Shown piece by piece: positions 28,245 through 38,226 of a stretch of 64,000 bases of DNA. The position numbers were made by a program, and so were the translations under genes. Origin of the DNA: Staphylococcus caprae. GTDB taxonomy: Bacteria > Bacillota > Bacilli > Staphylococcales > Staphylococcaceae. The notes beneath the pieces were generated by a model that was given only the letters and a program-made list of their open reading frames with translations, was not told the origin of the DNA and did not search any database. The first letter of the stretch is position 1. Every line of letters begins with the position of its first letter. The stretch is from positions 1 to 64,000 of the forward strand of contig NZ_PPRT01000034.1 of NCBI RefSeq assembly GCF_002902725.1, given 5' to 3'.

Positions 28245-30428
28245 ATGAACAAACCTAATCATTTTTCTAACAACACCCCCACAAAGAAAAATCATTACTC
28301 AATCAGAAAATTTACAGTTGGTACTGCCTCAATTATTGTAGGTTCATTCTTATTCTTCGGACAAGCACATGCTGAAGAAAATCCTCAAGGTACGACTGGT
28401 ACTGGTTTCCAAAGAGAAACTGTAGGAACAGTTGAAACAACTGGTCAACCTGCTGCTGGTAATCCTGGAACAGCTACACCTGCTCAAGGCGCTCAAAACG
28501 ATCAAAATAATCAAGCTGGCGGAGCACAAACAGGTACACCTAATAATGCGCAAGATACTGGTGCACCTGCTCAAGCTAAACCAGAAGCAGGAACAACTCC
28601 AGCAGGCAATCAAGCTGAACAAAATGCTGGTACACCTCAAAATAATCAAGCAGACACTACAGTAACGCCTGCTCAAAGTGCTGGTCAACAAGGTCAAGGT
28701 ACACCAGGAGCTGATCAAAACGCTACTACTGGTCAACAAACTGGTACAGCTGCTCAAGGTGCTGATACTAAACCAGGTGAAAATGGTGCTGGAACTGCAG
28801 TAACGCCTGCTCCAACAACTGGTAATAACAATCAACAAGATCAAGCCGGAGCAACAGGAGGCACTCCAGCTAAACCTGATACTACTGCAGGTCAAGACAC
28901 TGCTAAACCAGGTAACACTGACGCAAGTCAAACTCCAGGTAACAACCAACAAGGTCAAGATACTACACAAGCTGGCGCATCAAAACCTGATGCTTCTACT
29001 CCAAATACAAATGCTGAAGCTAAACCTACGCCAGGCACACAAGGTCAACAAACAGATCAAAACAATCAAGCTGGCGCTGGTACTACAGTAACGCCTGCCC
29101 CTGAAAATAATACTCAAGCTGGTCAAGGTGCAACTGGAACTCCTGCCCAAGGTACTGAAGCTAAACCGGGTAATGACCAAAACGCAGGTACTGGTCAACA
29201 AACTGGTACGCCTGCTCAAGGTACTGAAACTAAACCGGGTAATGATCAACAAGGCCAAGGTGCAACCGGAACTGGTACACCTGAAAACACTAAACCAGGT
29301 GAAAATGGTGCTGGTACTACAGTAACACCTACTCCAGGTGAAAATGCAGGTCAAACTAAACCAAATGGTCAAGAAAATCAAGAAAAACCAGGTGCACCTG
29401 AAACCGATCAAAATGCTGGTACTGGTCAACAAACTGGTACGCCAGACCAAAATAACGCTGGAGACACTACAGTTAAACCACCTACTGCTCCTGATCAAGG
29501 TACTGAAGCTAAACCTGATACTCAAACTAAACCTGATGCAACTACACCAGACCAAAATGGTACTGGCGCACCAGGACAAGACGCTGGTACTAAACCTGGT
29601 ACTACTCCTGACCAAACACCTGGTAATACAGAACAACAAGGTCAAGGCGGTACTCAAACAGGTACAACTACACCTCAACCGGGTACAACACCAGATCAAA
29701 ACAACCAAGCTGGTGCTGGTACTACTGTAACACCTGCTCCTGAAAATAATACTCAACCTGGTCAAGGTACTGAGACTAAACCAGGTACTGACCAACAAGG
29801 TCAAGGTACGCCTGACAACACTAAACCAGGTGAAAATGGTACTGATAATACAGTAACACCTACTCCAGGTGAAAATGCAGGTCAAACTAAACCAGATGGC
29901 CAAGAAAAACCAGGTACGCCTGGAACTGATCAAAATGCAGGTACAGGTCAACAAACTGGTAAGCCTGATGAAAATAACGCTGGAGATACTACAGTTAAAC
30001 CACCTACTAAACCTGATCAAGGCACTGAAGCTAAACCTGATACTCAAACTAAACCAGGTACTACAACTCCAGATCAACATGACCAATTAGGTGCTGGTGT
30101 TAAACCAGGTACAGGTACAGATCAAAATACTCAAGTTAAACCAGATGATGAACACAAACCTGATACTCAAACTAAACCTGATACTCAAACTAAACCAGGT
30201 ACTACAACTACTCCTGATAAAAATGACACTGACGACCAAGATGTTAAACATCACGTAACAACTGTCGGCGATCACAAAACAACAACTACAAATGTTAAAA
30301 AAGAAAAAACTGAATTACCTGATACTGGTGTAAGTAATGAAGCTGCTTATACTACAACTGTGTTCGGTACAATCTCTTTAGCATCTGCACTACTTCTATT
30401 CAGAAGACAAAGAAAATCATCTAAATAG
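28245..30428 (+). CDS. YSIRK/LPXTG wall protein made of Gly/Thr/Pro/Gln/Asn repeats
   Basis: A 727-residue surface protein I do not recognise. N-terminal YSIRKFTVGTAS signal peptide (about 18-45), then some 620 residues of low-complexity repeat built from units such as GTPAQGTETKPG, NAGTGQQTGTP and NQAGAGTTVTPAP. The end is LPDTG (about 691-695), a hydrophobic helix and RRQRKSSK, the sortase A signal. I find no NEAT or other globular domain, and no cysteine. The region is almost free of aromatic and large aliphatic residues, so it should be an extended wall stalk or a mucin-like coat. GGAGAG precedes the ATG. It is divergent from isdC across a Fur-type palindrome and followed by its own terminator. 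Confidence 0.88.
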   Translation: MNKPNHFSNNTPTKKNHYSIRKFTVGTASIIVGSFLFFGQAHAEENPQGTTGTGFQRETVGTVETTGQPAAGNPGTATPAQGAQNDQNNQAGGAQTGTPNNAQDTGAPAQAKPEAGTTPAGNQAEQNAGTPQNNQADTTVTPAQSAGQQGQGTPGADQNATTGQQTGTAAQGADTKPGENGAGTAVTPAPTTGNNNQQDQAGATGGTPAKPDTTAGQDTAKPGNTDASQTPGNNQQGQDTTQAGASKPDASTPNTNAEAKPTPGTQGQQTDQNNQAGAGTTVTPAPENNTQAGQGATGTPAQGTEAKPGNDQNAGTGQQTGTPAQGTETKPGNDQQGQGATGTGTPENTKPGENGAGTTVTPTPGENAGQTKPNGQENQEKPGAPETDQNAGTGQQTGTPDQNNAGDTTVKPPTAPDQGTEAKPDTQTKPDATTPDQNGTGAPGQDAGTKPGTTPDQTPGNTEQQGQGGTQTGTTTPQPGTTPDQNNQAGAGTTVTPAPENNTQPGQGTETKPGTDQQGQGTPDNTKPGENGTDNTVTPTPGENAGQTKPDGQEKPGTPGTDQNAGTGQQTGKPDENNAGDTTVKPPTKPDQGTEAKPDTQTKPGTTTPDQHDQLGAGVKPGTGTDQNTQVKPDDEHKPDTQTKPDTQTKPGTTTTPDKNDTDDQDVKHHVTTVGDHKTTTTNVKKEKTELPDTGVSNEAAYTTTVFGTISLASALLLFRRQRKSSK
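29278..30060 (+). repeat. long internal direct repeats of the wall-protein gene
   Basis: A block at about 29278-29535 recurs at about 29814-30060 with scattered substitutions, roughly 530 bases apart. Both copies include the text encoding TKPGENG, TVTPTPGENAGQTKP, NAGTGQQTG and GTEAKPDTQTKP. Smaller units (for example ACTCAAACTAAACCTGATAC in tandem near 30165-30195) repeat several times. Such repeats allow slippage and copy-number change. Confidence 0.85.
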
Positions 30429-30442
30429 TTAGATAATCATAG

Positions 30443-30480
30443 AGACGAGTTAATCATTTGAAAGATTAGCTCGTCTTTTT
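30443..30480 (+). terminator. terminator of the repeat wall-protein gene
   Basis: AGACGAG (30443-30449) pairs with CTCGTCT (30470-30476), with extra pairing of TTAATC/GATTA inside, followed by TTTTT. Sits just after the stop. Confidence 0.9.
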
Positions 30481-30540
30481 ATTTGGCGTAATATAATAAT
30501 AAAATAATATAAAAACTATTCACTTAATTTTCAGTTAGTG

Positions 30541-30575
30541 TATAATATCTATGTATTAATTGATAAATGCTATCA
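30541..30575 (+). promoter_or_regulatory. promoter and Fur-box-like site, single-NEAT wall protein
   Basis: -10 TATAAT at 30541-30546 (a TATTCA -35 candidate ends 18 bases upstream). The palindrome TGATAAATGCTATCA at 30561-30575 matches the Fur 7-1-7 box at 12 of 14 informative positions or slightly fewer, 14 bases after the -10. Confidence 0.65.
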
Positions 30576-30606
30576 ATTGAAAAATTACATAGGAGTTGTT
30601 AACAAC

Positions 30607-32088
30607 ATGAAAAAACAGCATAGTAAAGATACTTTTATTTTTAAGAATAACTTTTCAATTAGAAAACTTAAATTTGGTGTAGCTTCAATCACTTTAGGTT
30701 CAGCACTTATTATCGGTGCTCATCAAGAAGTTAAAGCCGATGAAAATTCAGGAAACCAAAATGATAATGTATCTACAAATCAAAATGTTCAAAATAAAGA
30801 TCAATCAACTCAACAAGTACAAAACCAACCTAAAAATACATCAGCTACACAAAATTCAAATACTCAAAATACTCAACCTACTACTGTTCAAGACCAAAAC
30901 GCTCAAGCTAACAATAAAAAAAGCGATTCTTCACAATCAGCTGAGCTTTCAGAATCATTAAATTTCCAAGTTCAAAAAGATAAAACGAATGAAGTTTCTC
31001 ACATGGATCAATACGTTCAACATCCTGGTAAAGTAATTAAGAAAAATGATAAATACTATTTCCAAATTACGCTAGAGAATGCTTCTTGGTGGAAGAGTTT
31101 CCAATTTTTTGATGAAAGTGAGACAGAATTACCTACTACAGTGGTAGATGATAATACTGAAAAAGACACTAAAACAGTTAACATAGAAGTAACTCCTGGT
31201 ATGAATAATATTATTAGTAAAGTACATATTGTAATACCTGCATTAAAATATGATCACGAATATACAACACATATTGAATTAGAAAGTGTCATTCCTACTA
31301 TTGAGGATCCAGAACCAACAACTCCTCAAGAGCAACCTAAACAAAATGACACTACCCAAGATCAACAACCTGCTTCTGATAAAACTGAAAGCTCTACTCC
31401 TGAAAAACCATCAACTTCAGTAAGCAATACTGAGACTCAAAAACAAGATACAAAAGTTGACGCACAGTCTAAGCAAGATGAAACATCTAAAAATCAACAA
31501 CCTGCTACTGATAAGACTGAAAGTTCTACTCCTGAGAAACCATCAACTTCAGTGAACGATACTAAGTCACAAAAACAAGATGTTAAAGCTGAAACACCGT
31601 CTGAAACAGGTAAAAAAGAAGACAATAAAGTTGAAAAACCTACAACAACTCAAACTGACATTACTTCTAAACAAAACAAAACGACTACTAACCCTTCTGA
31701 AAAGGATAGAAAGGATAAAAAAGACAAACAACCTAAAAAAGATAAGAAAGTCAAACAACCTAAAAAAGATGTTAAAAATCCCGTTACAGGTGGCAAAACA
31801 GGTAAAGATTCTGGTAAAGAAGGTAAGAATGGTAAAGGTGACGATAAAGACCGTAAAGGTGTTAAGAAAGAGAAAGGTAATGATAAAGACTATAAAAATA
31901 ATCAAGTTTCAAAAACAGACACTGTAAAAGATTCTAAAGTTAATAAAAATGATAGTGATTCAAAATCTACAAATGAATTACCTCAAACTGGTTCTCATAA
32001 AGAATCTAATAACGGCGTAATATTTAGTCTAATTGCACTATTCTCATCATTATTCTTTATTAAAAGAAAAAGTAATAAAAATATTTAA
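30607..32088 (+). CDS. single-NEAT heme-binding wall protein (IsdA/IsdJ-like)
   Basis: A 493-residue wall protein. YSIRK-type signal (FSIRKLKFGVAS, about 16-45), Gln/Asn/Thr-rich spacer, one NEAT domain (about 117-228) with SHMDQYV, WW at 161-162 and heme motif Y215DHEY219. A two-fold 45-residue repeat (DKTESSTPEKPSTSV near 265 and 310) and a Lys/Gly-rich hydrophilic tail follow, then LPQTG and a membrane tail. The layout recalls S. aureus IsdA (one NEAT plus hydrophilic tail) and S. lugdunensis IsdJ. I start at the ATG at 30607 because GGAGTTGTTAACAAC precedes it; the frame is open further upstream through the Fur-type site. It should pass heme to IsdC. Confidence 0.9.
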   Translation: MKKQHSKDTFIFKNNFSIRKLKFGVASITLGSALIIGAHQEVKADENSGNQNDNVSTNQNVQNKDQSTQQVQNQPKNTSATQNSNTQNTQPTTVQDQNAQANNKKSDSSQSAELSESLNFQVQKDKTNEVSHMDQYVQHPGKVIKKNDKYYFQITLENASWWKSFQFFDESETELPTTVVDDNTEKDTKTVNIEVTPGMNNIISKVHIVIPALKYDHEYTTHIELESVIPTIEDPEPTTPQEQPKQNDTTQDQQPASDKTESSTPEKPSTSVSNTETQKQDTKVDAQSKQDETSKNQQPATDKTESSTPEKPSTSVNDTKSQKQDVKAETPSETGKKEDNKVEKPTTTQTDITSKQNKTTTNPSEKDRKDKKDKQPKKDKKVKQPKKDVKNPVTGGKTGKDSGKEGKNGKGDDKDRKGVKKEKGNDKDYKNNQVSKTDTVKDSKVNKNDSDSKSTNELPQTGSHKESNNGVIFSLIALFSSLFFIKRKSNKNI

Positions 32089-32107
32089 TATTATTTAGAC
32101 CACTATA

Positions 32108-32142
32108 ACAAGTACATCATTAAGCGATGTACTTGTTTTTTA
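32108..32142 (+). terminator. terminator of the single-NEAT gene
   Basis: AACAAGTACATC and GATGTACTTGTT form a 12-base stem around a short loop, followed by TTTTT. Confidence 0.9.
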
Positions 32143-32203
32143 ATTGTACAAATAAAAATATAAAATATTTTAAAAATACTATTCAATTTAAAAATAAATA
32201 GTG

Positions 32204-32238
32204 TATAATAATCCTAAGCTAATTGATAAGGTTTATCA
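32204..32238 (+). promoter_or_regulatory. promoter and Fur-box-like site, three-NEAT wall protein
   Basis: -10 TATAAT at 32204-32209 and palindrome TGATAAGGTTTATCA at 32224-32238, a 7-1-7 Fur-type box with two centre-flanking mismatches. The -10-to-palindrome spacing (14) equals that of the preceding gene, and both share the GGAGTTGTTAACAAC leader end, so the two promoters are duplicated. Confidence 0.7.
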
Positions 32239-32270
32239 TTTAGAAATCTATCTTAGGAGTTGTTAACAAC

Positions 32271-34436
32271 ATGAACAAACATCAGAAGAATCATACACTA
32301 AGGTATGCCAATTACTTTTCCATTCGTAAATTAACAGTTGGCGTAGCTTCAATCACATTAGGAACTGCCCTCTTCCTAAGTTCAAGTCACGATGCACAAG
32401 CAGCAGAAAATTCATCTATTCAATCAGATACTAAGACAACAACTACTACTGGTCAAAACAGCGATGGTACATCCCCTACTGGAACAGCTACAACGACTGG
32501 TACGTCTAATCATAAAAACCAAGCAGATTCATCGCAAAACCAAAACAACATTCAACCATCGACTACACCAACAAACAATTCAAGTTCACAAACAACAACG
32601 AAACCTAACAGCCAATCAGACAAAAAGATTACCGCTAAGGACTATCAAGCTACAACTTACAAAAATCTTTACGACGATGTAGTCTACGATAAAAATAAAT
32701 TACATAAAGAACTTCCACTCTTTGTAAGTGGTCACTTTAGAAATGCGATGAATAATGAAGAAACTTCTCTTTATGAGGGGGCGCTGAATCCTAACGTTAA
32801 AATTGAAAAAGTAAATGATTTATATAAATACACTGTACGTTTACACCCTGGGATTGCAGATGTAGGTGGCGAATTTTATGACTTTGACCTTTTCAAAATG
32901 GAGTACAAAGACCAACCATTAGAATTAAGAACAATCAATGAGAAGAATAGAATTAAAGAATTCTCTGTAACTTCAAAAGATTTATTAGAAAAAATTCAAC
33001 TTACTGGTACAACTAAATATCCGGAAAATGTTAATAATCCAAGTAAAGGTCGAGATCAAGCACATGACGTAACACTTCAATTGTATTATGACAGTGCTCG
33101 AAAATTTAATGACGCACTATGGAACGACCCTAAAGAAGTACCATCAAAGCCAGCTAAACCGGCTAAAACTGCATCTTCTACAACACAAACAAAACTAGCA
33201 AATCAAACTACAACATTGACTCAATCATCTGTAGCAGATCATGAAGTTGAAGCAAACAAAGTTCCTAATGCATATCCAGTTACAATTCAAGGTGAATTAA
33301 AATATCAAAAAGATAATTCTCAAACTTCTACTTATGCTAATTTGTTTGAAAAAGATGTCAAAGTCGAAAAAGATGGAGACAAGTACAAATATACTTTTAA
33401 AGTAAAAGAAGCAAACGGTAATACACTTATCACGAAGAGAACGAAGTATCAATTCTCTAAAATTACTCACAACGGTGAAAATGTACTATTAACTGAACAA
33501 GCTGATAAAGTGAAAGAAGCAGTTTTAACTACGGATAAATTATTAGATAAAATTCAACTTAAAACAACTGTAGTTTCTAAATATGACAAAGCTGGTAATG
33601 AAGTAGATACTACCCTTGATCTCGACTTTCCTATTGTGGAAAAACCGCAGACCGATACTACTAACAATGCAACTACAAATACAACTGAAGTCACTCCAGT
33701 CAAAACAGAGTTTGAAAATGCAACACCAACGCCTACAGTATTAAAAGATGAAAAAGCCGTTGATTTCTCTGTTCTAAAGAGCTTAAAAGATCAACCGTCA
33801 GTAATGGAGAATTATATTCAAAAACCTTTCAAAGTAGCCGTTGATGAAAAAGGTAATCAACTTGTTGTTCTTACATTAAACAATGATTCTTATTGGAAAG
33901 AATTTAAAGTTGAAGGTACACGTGTAACAACAATTGCTAAAGATAAAGAACATGATACACGTACTATCACGTTCCCTTACGTAGAAGGTAAGAAAGTCTA
34001 TCAGGCGTTTGTAAGCGTTGAAGTACCTAAAATCGGTTATAAAGGAAATTACAAAATTAGAATTGTAAATAATAATCCGAAAAAAGAGCCTGAGAAAGTA
34101 CCTGAGAGAATCCCGAATAAAGAACCTGAGACACCACACATGAAGGATCCGAATAAGACACCAACTACACCAACTACACCAACTCACAAAAAGGAAACAA
34201 TCAAAATTACTAAAAAAGACGAGACAAAAGTAAAAGGTAAAAAGACTACTAATGATGACACGTCTATCACTAAAGATAAAAAGCATGAAACTAAACATCA
34301 ATCTGATAAATCTAAAACGTTACCTAATACTGGTGCTGATACAACTACACCAACAATTTGGGCAAGTGTATTATCATTCTTCGCAGGTGTATTACTGTTA
34401 AAATGTCAAACACGTAAAAGTAATAAAAAACACTAA
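32271..34436 (+). CDS. three-NEAT hemoglobin/heme receptor (IsdB/IsdH-like)
   Basis: A 721-residue wall protein. YSIRK signal (FSIRKLTVGVAS, about 16-45), Thr/Gln/Asn/Ser linker, then three NEAT-type regions: A at about 145-275, B at 334-453 and C at 497-600. C has the heme motif Y590KGNY594 and the YWKEFKV strand as in S. aureus IsdB NEAT2. A and B are related to each other (TSKDLLEKIQL versus TTDKLLDKIQL) and lack both the Tyr pair and the Trp strand, so they are presumably hemoglobin-binding rather than heme-binding. The tail has a Pro/Glu/Lys stalk and LPNTG near 688. GGAGTTG precedes the ATG. Confidence 0.88.
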   Translation: MNKHQKNHTLRYANYFSIRKLTVGVASITLGTALFLSSSHDAQAAENSSIQSDTKTTTTTGQNSDGTSPTGTATTTGTSNHKNQADSSQNQNNIQPSTTPTNNSSSQTTTKPNSQSDKKITAKDYQATTYKNLYDDVVYDKNKLHKELPLFVSGHFRNAMNNEETSLYEGALNPNVKIEKVNDLYKYTVRLHPGIADVGGEFYDFDLFKMEYKDQPLELRTINEKNRIKEFSVTSKDLLEKIQLTGTTKYPENVNNPSKGRDQAHDVTLQLYYDSARKFNDALWNDPKEVPSKPAKPAKTASSTTQTKLANQTTTLTQSSVADHEVEANKVPNAYPVTIQGELKYQKDNSQTSTYANLFEKDVKVEKDGDKYKYTFKVKEANGNTLITKRTKYQFSKITHNGENVLLTEQADKVKEAVLTTDKLLDKIQLKTTVVSKYDKAGNEVDTTLDLDFPIVEKPQTDTTNNATTNTTEVTPVKTEFENATPTPTVLKDEKAVDFSVLKSLKDQPSVMENYIQKPFKVAVDEKGNQLVVLTLNNDSYWKEFKVEGTRVTTIAKDKEHDTRTITFPYVEGKKVYQAFVSVEVPKIGYKGNYKIRIVNNNPKKEPEKVPERIPNKEPETPHMKDPNKTPTTPTTPTHKKETIKITKKDETKVKGKKTTNDDTSITKDKKHETKHQSDKSKTLPNTGADTTTPTIWASVLSFFAGVLLLKCQTRKSNKKH

Positions 34437-34472
34437 TTTCATAAAGCATTCATCATAACTTGATGATGCACA

Positions 34473-34512
34473 ATGACCTACAGTTACCTCTATCTAAAGC
34501 TGTAGGTCATTC
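34473..34512 (+). terminator. terminator of the three-NEAT gene
   Basis: AATGACCTACAG (34472-34483) pairs with CTGTAGGTCATT (34500-34511), followed by CTTATAA. It may serve rpmF leftward as well; T-runs are short. Confidence 0.7.
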
Positions 34513-34581
34513 TTATAAATGGATATAAAAAAATCCAACAACCTCATATAGATTGTTGGATAAAAATAAATAAATTCTATA

Positions 34582-34755
34582 TTATTTAGAAACGATTTCT
34601 TCACCATTGTAAGAACCACAGTTTTTACATACACGGTGAGATAATTTGTATTCGCCACAGCTTGGGCATTCAGTCATACCAGGTACTGAAATTTTGAAAT
34701 GCGTACGGCGTTTATTTTTTCTAGTTTTAGACGTTCTTCTTTTTGGTACTGCCAT
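34582..34755 (-). CDS. rpmF: 50S ribosomal protein L32
   Basis: A 57-residue ribosomal protein, starting [20 protein letters not shown]. It has a zinc ribbon, CPSC near residue 30 and CKNC near 43. Small and highly basic at the N-terminus. GGAGG precedes the ATG at 34755. The zinc-binding (Cys+) type is present. Downstream of yceD, the usual arrangement, marking the left edge of the conserved ylb block. Confidence 0.97.
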   Translation of the reverse strand: MAVPKRRTSKTRKNKRRTHFKISVPGMTECPSCGEYKLSHRVCKNCGSYNGEEIVSK

Positions 34756-34831
34756 GATTAATCCTCCTTAGAATAGACACTTAATTCAAAATGTCAGTTC
34801 AATTAATATTATTATATCATTAATTAAACTG

Positions 34832-35389
34832 CTATTGCTCTTTATCGTATAATTGTTGTAATTTCTGAAGCCTTGGATCAACTTGCTTACTTTCAGAATC
34901 ATCATTATCTTGTTCTTGTTGAACTTCAATCAATTGATCTTCATCAATGACTTCCCAACCATTACCTTCTGTTAGCATATGATTGCTATTTTCAGAGAAG
35001 GCGCGCATAGGCTTTTCAATAATTACAAGTTCTTCAGCAATGTCTTTAATATTAATCATACCGTCGGAAACAAGATGATAATGTTCATCTTCTTGATCTT
35101 CACTGTCGATATAATCATTATAGCCCTCTAAGTCAAAAACTTCTGAAGTTGTTACATCTAACGGCACTTCAACTGGTACGAGTGTACGTGCACAAGGCAT
35201 CGTATACGTTCCAGTCACATGCATATCAGCAATGACTTCATTGGATTTCACTGTTAATTGGCCTTCAACATTTATTTCTGATAGATCAATTAAATCTAAT
35301 GATTCTTTCAAATGATCAAAATGAGCCGTTTGGTTAAACTCAAATGGCTTACCTTGATACTTTCTTAATTGTGTTATTGACCATTTCAT
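34832..35389 (-). CDS. YceD-family (DUF177) protein
   Basis: A 185-residue acidic protein of the DUF177/YceD family, which precedes rpmF in most bacteria and has been linked to 23S rRNA accumulation. Two conserved stretches can be seen: VTGTYTMPCARTLVPVEVPLD near 80 and INIKDIAEELVIIEKPMRAF near 130. The tail is Gln/Asp-rich (EVQQEQDNDDSES). ATG with GAGGTG upstream. The function is unknown. Confidence 0.87.
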   Translation of the reverse strand: MKWSITQLRKYQGKPFEFNQTAHFDHLKESLDLIDLSEINVEGQLTVKSNEVIADMHVTGTYTMPCARTLVPVEVPLDVTTSEVFDLEGYNDYIDSEDQEDEHYHLVSDGMINIKDIAEELVIIEKPMRAFSENSNHMLTEGNGWEVIDEDQLIEVQQEQDNDDSESKQVDPRLQKLQQLYDKEQ

Positions 35390-35515
35390 ATGGCTTCACC
35401 TCTAACAAGCACAAAATTTATTTTAACTTTCCCAACAAAAGTTGTCAAGATTTTTTCTTAACATATATAGTTCTGTTACAATACTAATGATGAATACTGA
35501 AAGGACGAATTGCAA

Positions 35516-36649
35516 ATGAAAAGTGTTGGCCTCATTACTGAATATAATCCTTTTCATAATGGGCATTTATATCATGCTCAACAATCTAAACAACGCTCTA
35601 ATTCAAATGTAACAATTGCGTTGATGAGTGGCAACTTTGTTATGCGTGGTGAACCTGCCATCTACAATAAATTCACTCGAACTGAAATGGCGCTCACAGG
35701 CGTTGATTTAGTGGTTGAACTTCCGCTTCTCGCTAGCCTATCTTCGGGTGATACTTTTGCGGAACTGGCTGTGAAAGTGGCGCAATACCTTGATATCGAT
35801 ACCATTTCTTTTGGAAGTGAAAGTGCAGATTTGAATGATCTTCAACAACTTGCAGATCAAATTTCAACTTTAGAAAGTCATGCTAATTTTAAAAGTAAAC
35901 TTAAAGAAGGCAAGAGTTATCCTCGTATATTAAGTGAACTCACGGATAGCCATGAACTCTTACAATCCCCTAACAACTTGCTAGGAATGAGTTACCTTAA
36001 AGCAATCAATCAATTCGCGCCTCAAATAGAAGCGATGACAATTAAACGAGAAGGTTCACATCATCACCATTCAGAAATAACGCATCATCAATTTGCGAGT
36101 GGTACATCGATACGTCAGTCTCTGCTACAGGGAAATCATCATTGGCGAAACGTCGTTCCACAAGTAGCTCATAATTTATATAAATCACCACATGTTTCAG
36201 CAGAAGATACATTTCCGTTCATTAAATATCAATTAACCGTGCAACATCAAGAAGACTTGAAATCCATATATAATATAAATGAAGGATTTGAAAATCGATT
36301 GAAATCAATGATTCAACAGAGTCATTCATTTAAAGCGTTTATGCAGAATCTTAAAACTAAACGTTACACTTATACACATATTCAGCGCATTCTTATGACC
36401 ATATTATTGAATATAAAGTCTCAAGATGTACATAAAGATACACATGCTGTAAGAATATTAGGAATGAACGACGTAGGTAGATATTATTTAAAACATTTAA
36501 AAAATAAATTTCCTGAACGTCAATATATTACCAATATTAACCAAAAAAATGCCCACTATTTCCAAAATGAAATTAAAGCAACACACGTGTATAATTTAAT
36601 GAGTCATCAAACACAAACCGATTTCAATACACCCATCATACGTAAATAA
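35516..36649 (+). CDS. tmcAL: tRNA(Met) cytidine acetate ligase TmcAL
   Basis: A 377-residue nucleotidyltransferase-fold protein using acetate and ATP to acetylate the wobble cytidine of elongator tRNA-Met. The HxGH-type site [14 protein letters not shown] is at the N-terminus; [13 protein letters not shown] and GTSIRQSL are further family landmarks. I start at ATG 35516, ten bases after AAGGA; the in-frame TTG at 35510 is closer than usual. Divergent from yceD. Length is normal. Confidence 0.92.
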   Translation: MKSVGLITEYNPFHNGHLYHAQQSKQRSNSNVTIALMSGNFVMRGEPAIYNKFTRTEMALTGVDLVVELPLLASLSSGDTFAELAVKVAQYLDIDTISFGSESADLNDLQQLADQISTLESHANFKSKLKEGKSYPRILSELTDSHELLQSPNNLLGMSYLKAINQFAPQIEAMTIKREGSHHHHSEITHHQFASGTSIRQSLLQGNHHWRNVVPQVAHNLYKSPHVSAEDTFPFIKYQLTVQHQEDLKSIYNINEGFENRLKSMIQQSHSFKAFMQNLKTKRYTYTHIQRILMTILLNIKSQDVHKDTHAVRILGMNDVGRYYLKHLKNKFPERQYITNINQKNAHYFQNEIKATHVYNLMSHQTQTDFNTPIIRK

Positions 36650-36650
36650 A

Positions 36651-36727
36651 ACCATTTCAACCCGAACCATACAGCAATTTCAATAGTTATTGATTGCAAA
36701 GCTGGTACACGTTGAAATGGTTATTTT
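36651..36727. terminator. bidirectional hairpin between tmcAL and coaD
   Basis: AACCATTTCAAC (36650-36661) pairs with GTTGAAATGGTT (36711-36722), followed by ATTTTTT; about 50 bases of loop. It serves convergent genes. Long loop reduces confidence. Confidence 0.6.
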
Positions 36728-37757
<1,030 letters not shown>

Positions 37758-37825
37758 TTGCTCACACTTCCATTTCAATAGGTTATTTAATATAATTTGT
37801 TGTAACAAAGGAGAATGATAATCTT

Positions 37826-38215
37826 ATGAAACAATCTTTTATCAAAATCGGAGAAGGTTTAACCGACTTGTTCGAATTCACTACGCTCATCGAGTATAAT
37901 CATCCCCGAATTAATCGCATCATTTACTTTCATTCACCGCAATCTGAGAAACAATTATCCTCAGTAGCAATGGTTATGAATCCAACATCTGGCAATCATT
38001 TTCAAGCGATGTACATCATGGTTAATGCCCTTAACTATCCTTATCCAGATGGTAACAAGAAATTCGACATCATCAATACAGAAGCTGAAAAGTACGATAT
38101 CCCAGTCGTCGGCATTGATGTACAACCGCCCGAGACCTATCCTGACTTAGATTTATACTTTAACTATCTTATCAGTGTCTTACGTCTCCAACGCTGGATT
38201 CCACCTTTACAATAA
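37826..38215 (+). CDS. conserved staphylococcal protein of unknown function
   Basis: A 129-residue soluble protein, no signal peptide or membrane segment. Begins MKQSFIKIGEGLTDLFEFTT and includes INRIIYFHSP, MVMNPTSGNHFQAMYIMVNA and VVGIDVQPPETYPDL. It is held between rsmD and ylbG in staphylococci I remember, but I cannot assign a function. A GGAG ribosome site lies ten bases upstream of the ATG. Divergent from rsmD, convergent with ylbG. Confidence 0.8.
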   Translation: MKQSFIKIGEGLTDLFEFTTLIEYNHPRINRIIYFHSPQSEKQLSSVAMVMNPTSGNHFQAMYIMVNALNYPYPDGNKKFDIINTEAEKYDIPVVGIDVQPPETYPDLDLYFNYLISVLRLQRWIPPLQ

Positions 38216-38226
38216 ACGATATTTTC

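Noticed and set aside
28350-30086. Long minus-strand open frames (206 and 368 codons) opposite the repeat wall-protein gene
   Set aside because: They arise from the biased repeat codons of the plus-strand gene; Ser/Cys/Thr/Arg-rich text with no ribosome site or promoter.
28245-30428. Possible CRISPR or minisatellite reading of the repeats
   Set aside because: Repeats keep one reading frame, vary in sequence and lack uniform spacers; they are coding.
31567-31927. Opposite-strand and alternate-frame ORFs over the Lys-rich tail of the single-NEAT gene
   Set aside because: Shadow frames of AAA/AAG-rich coding sequence without start signals.
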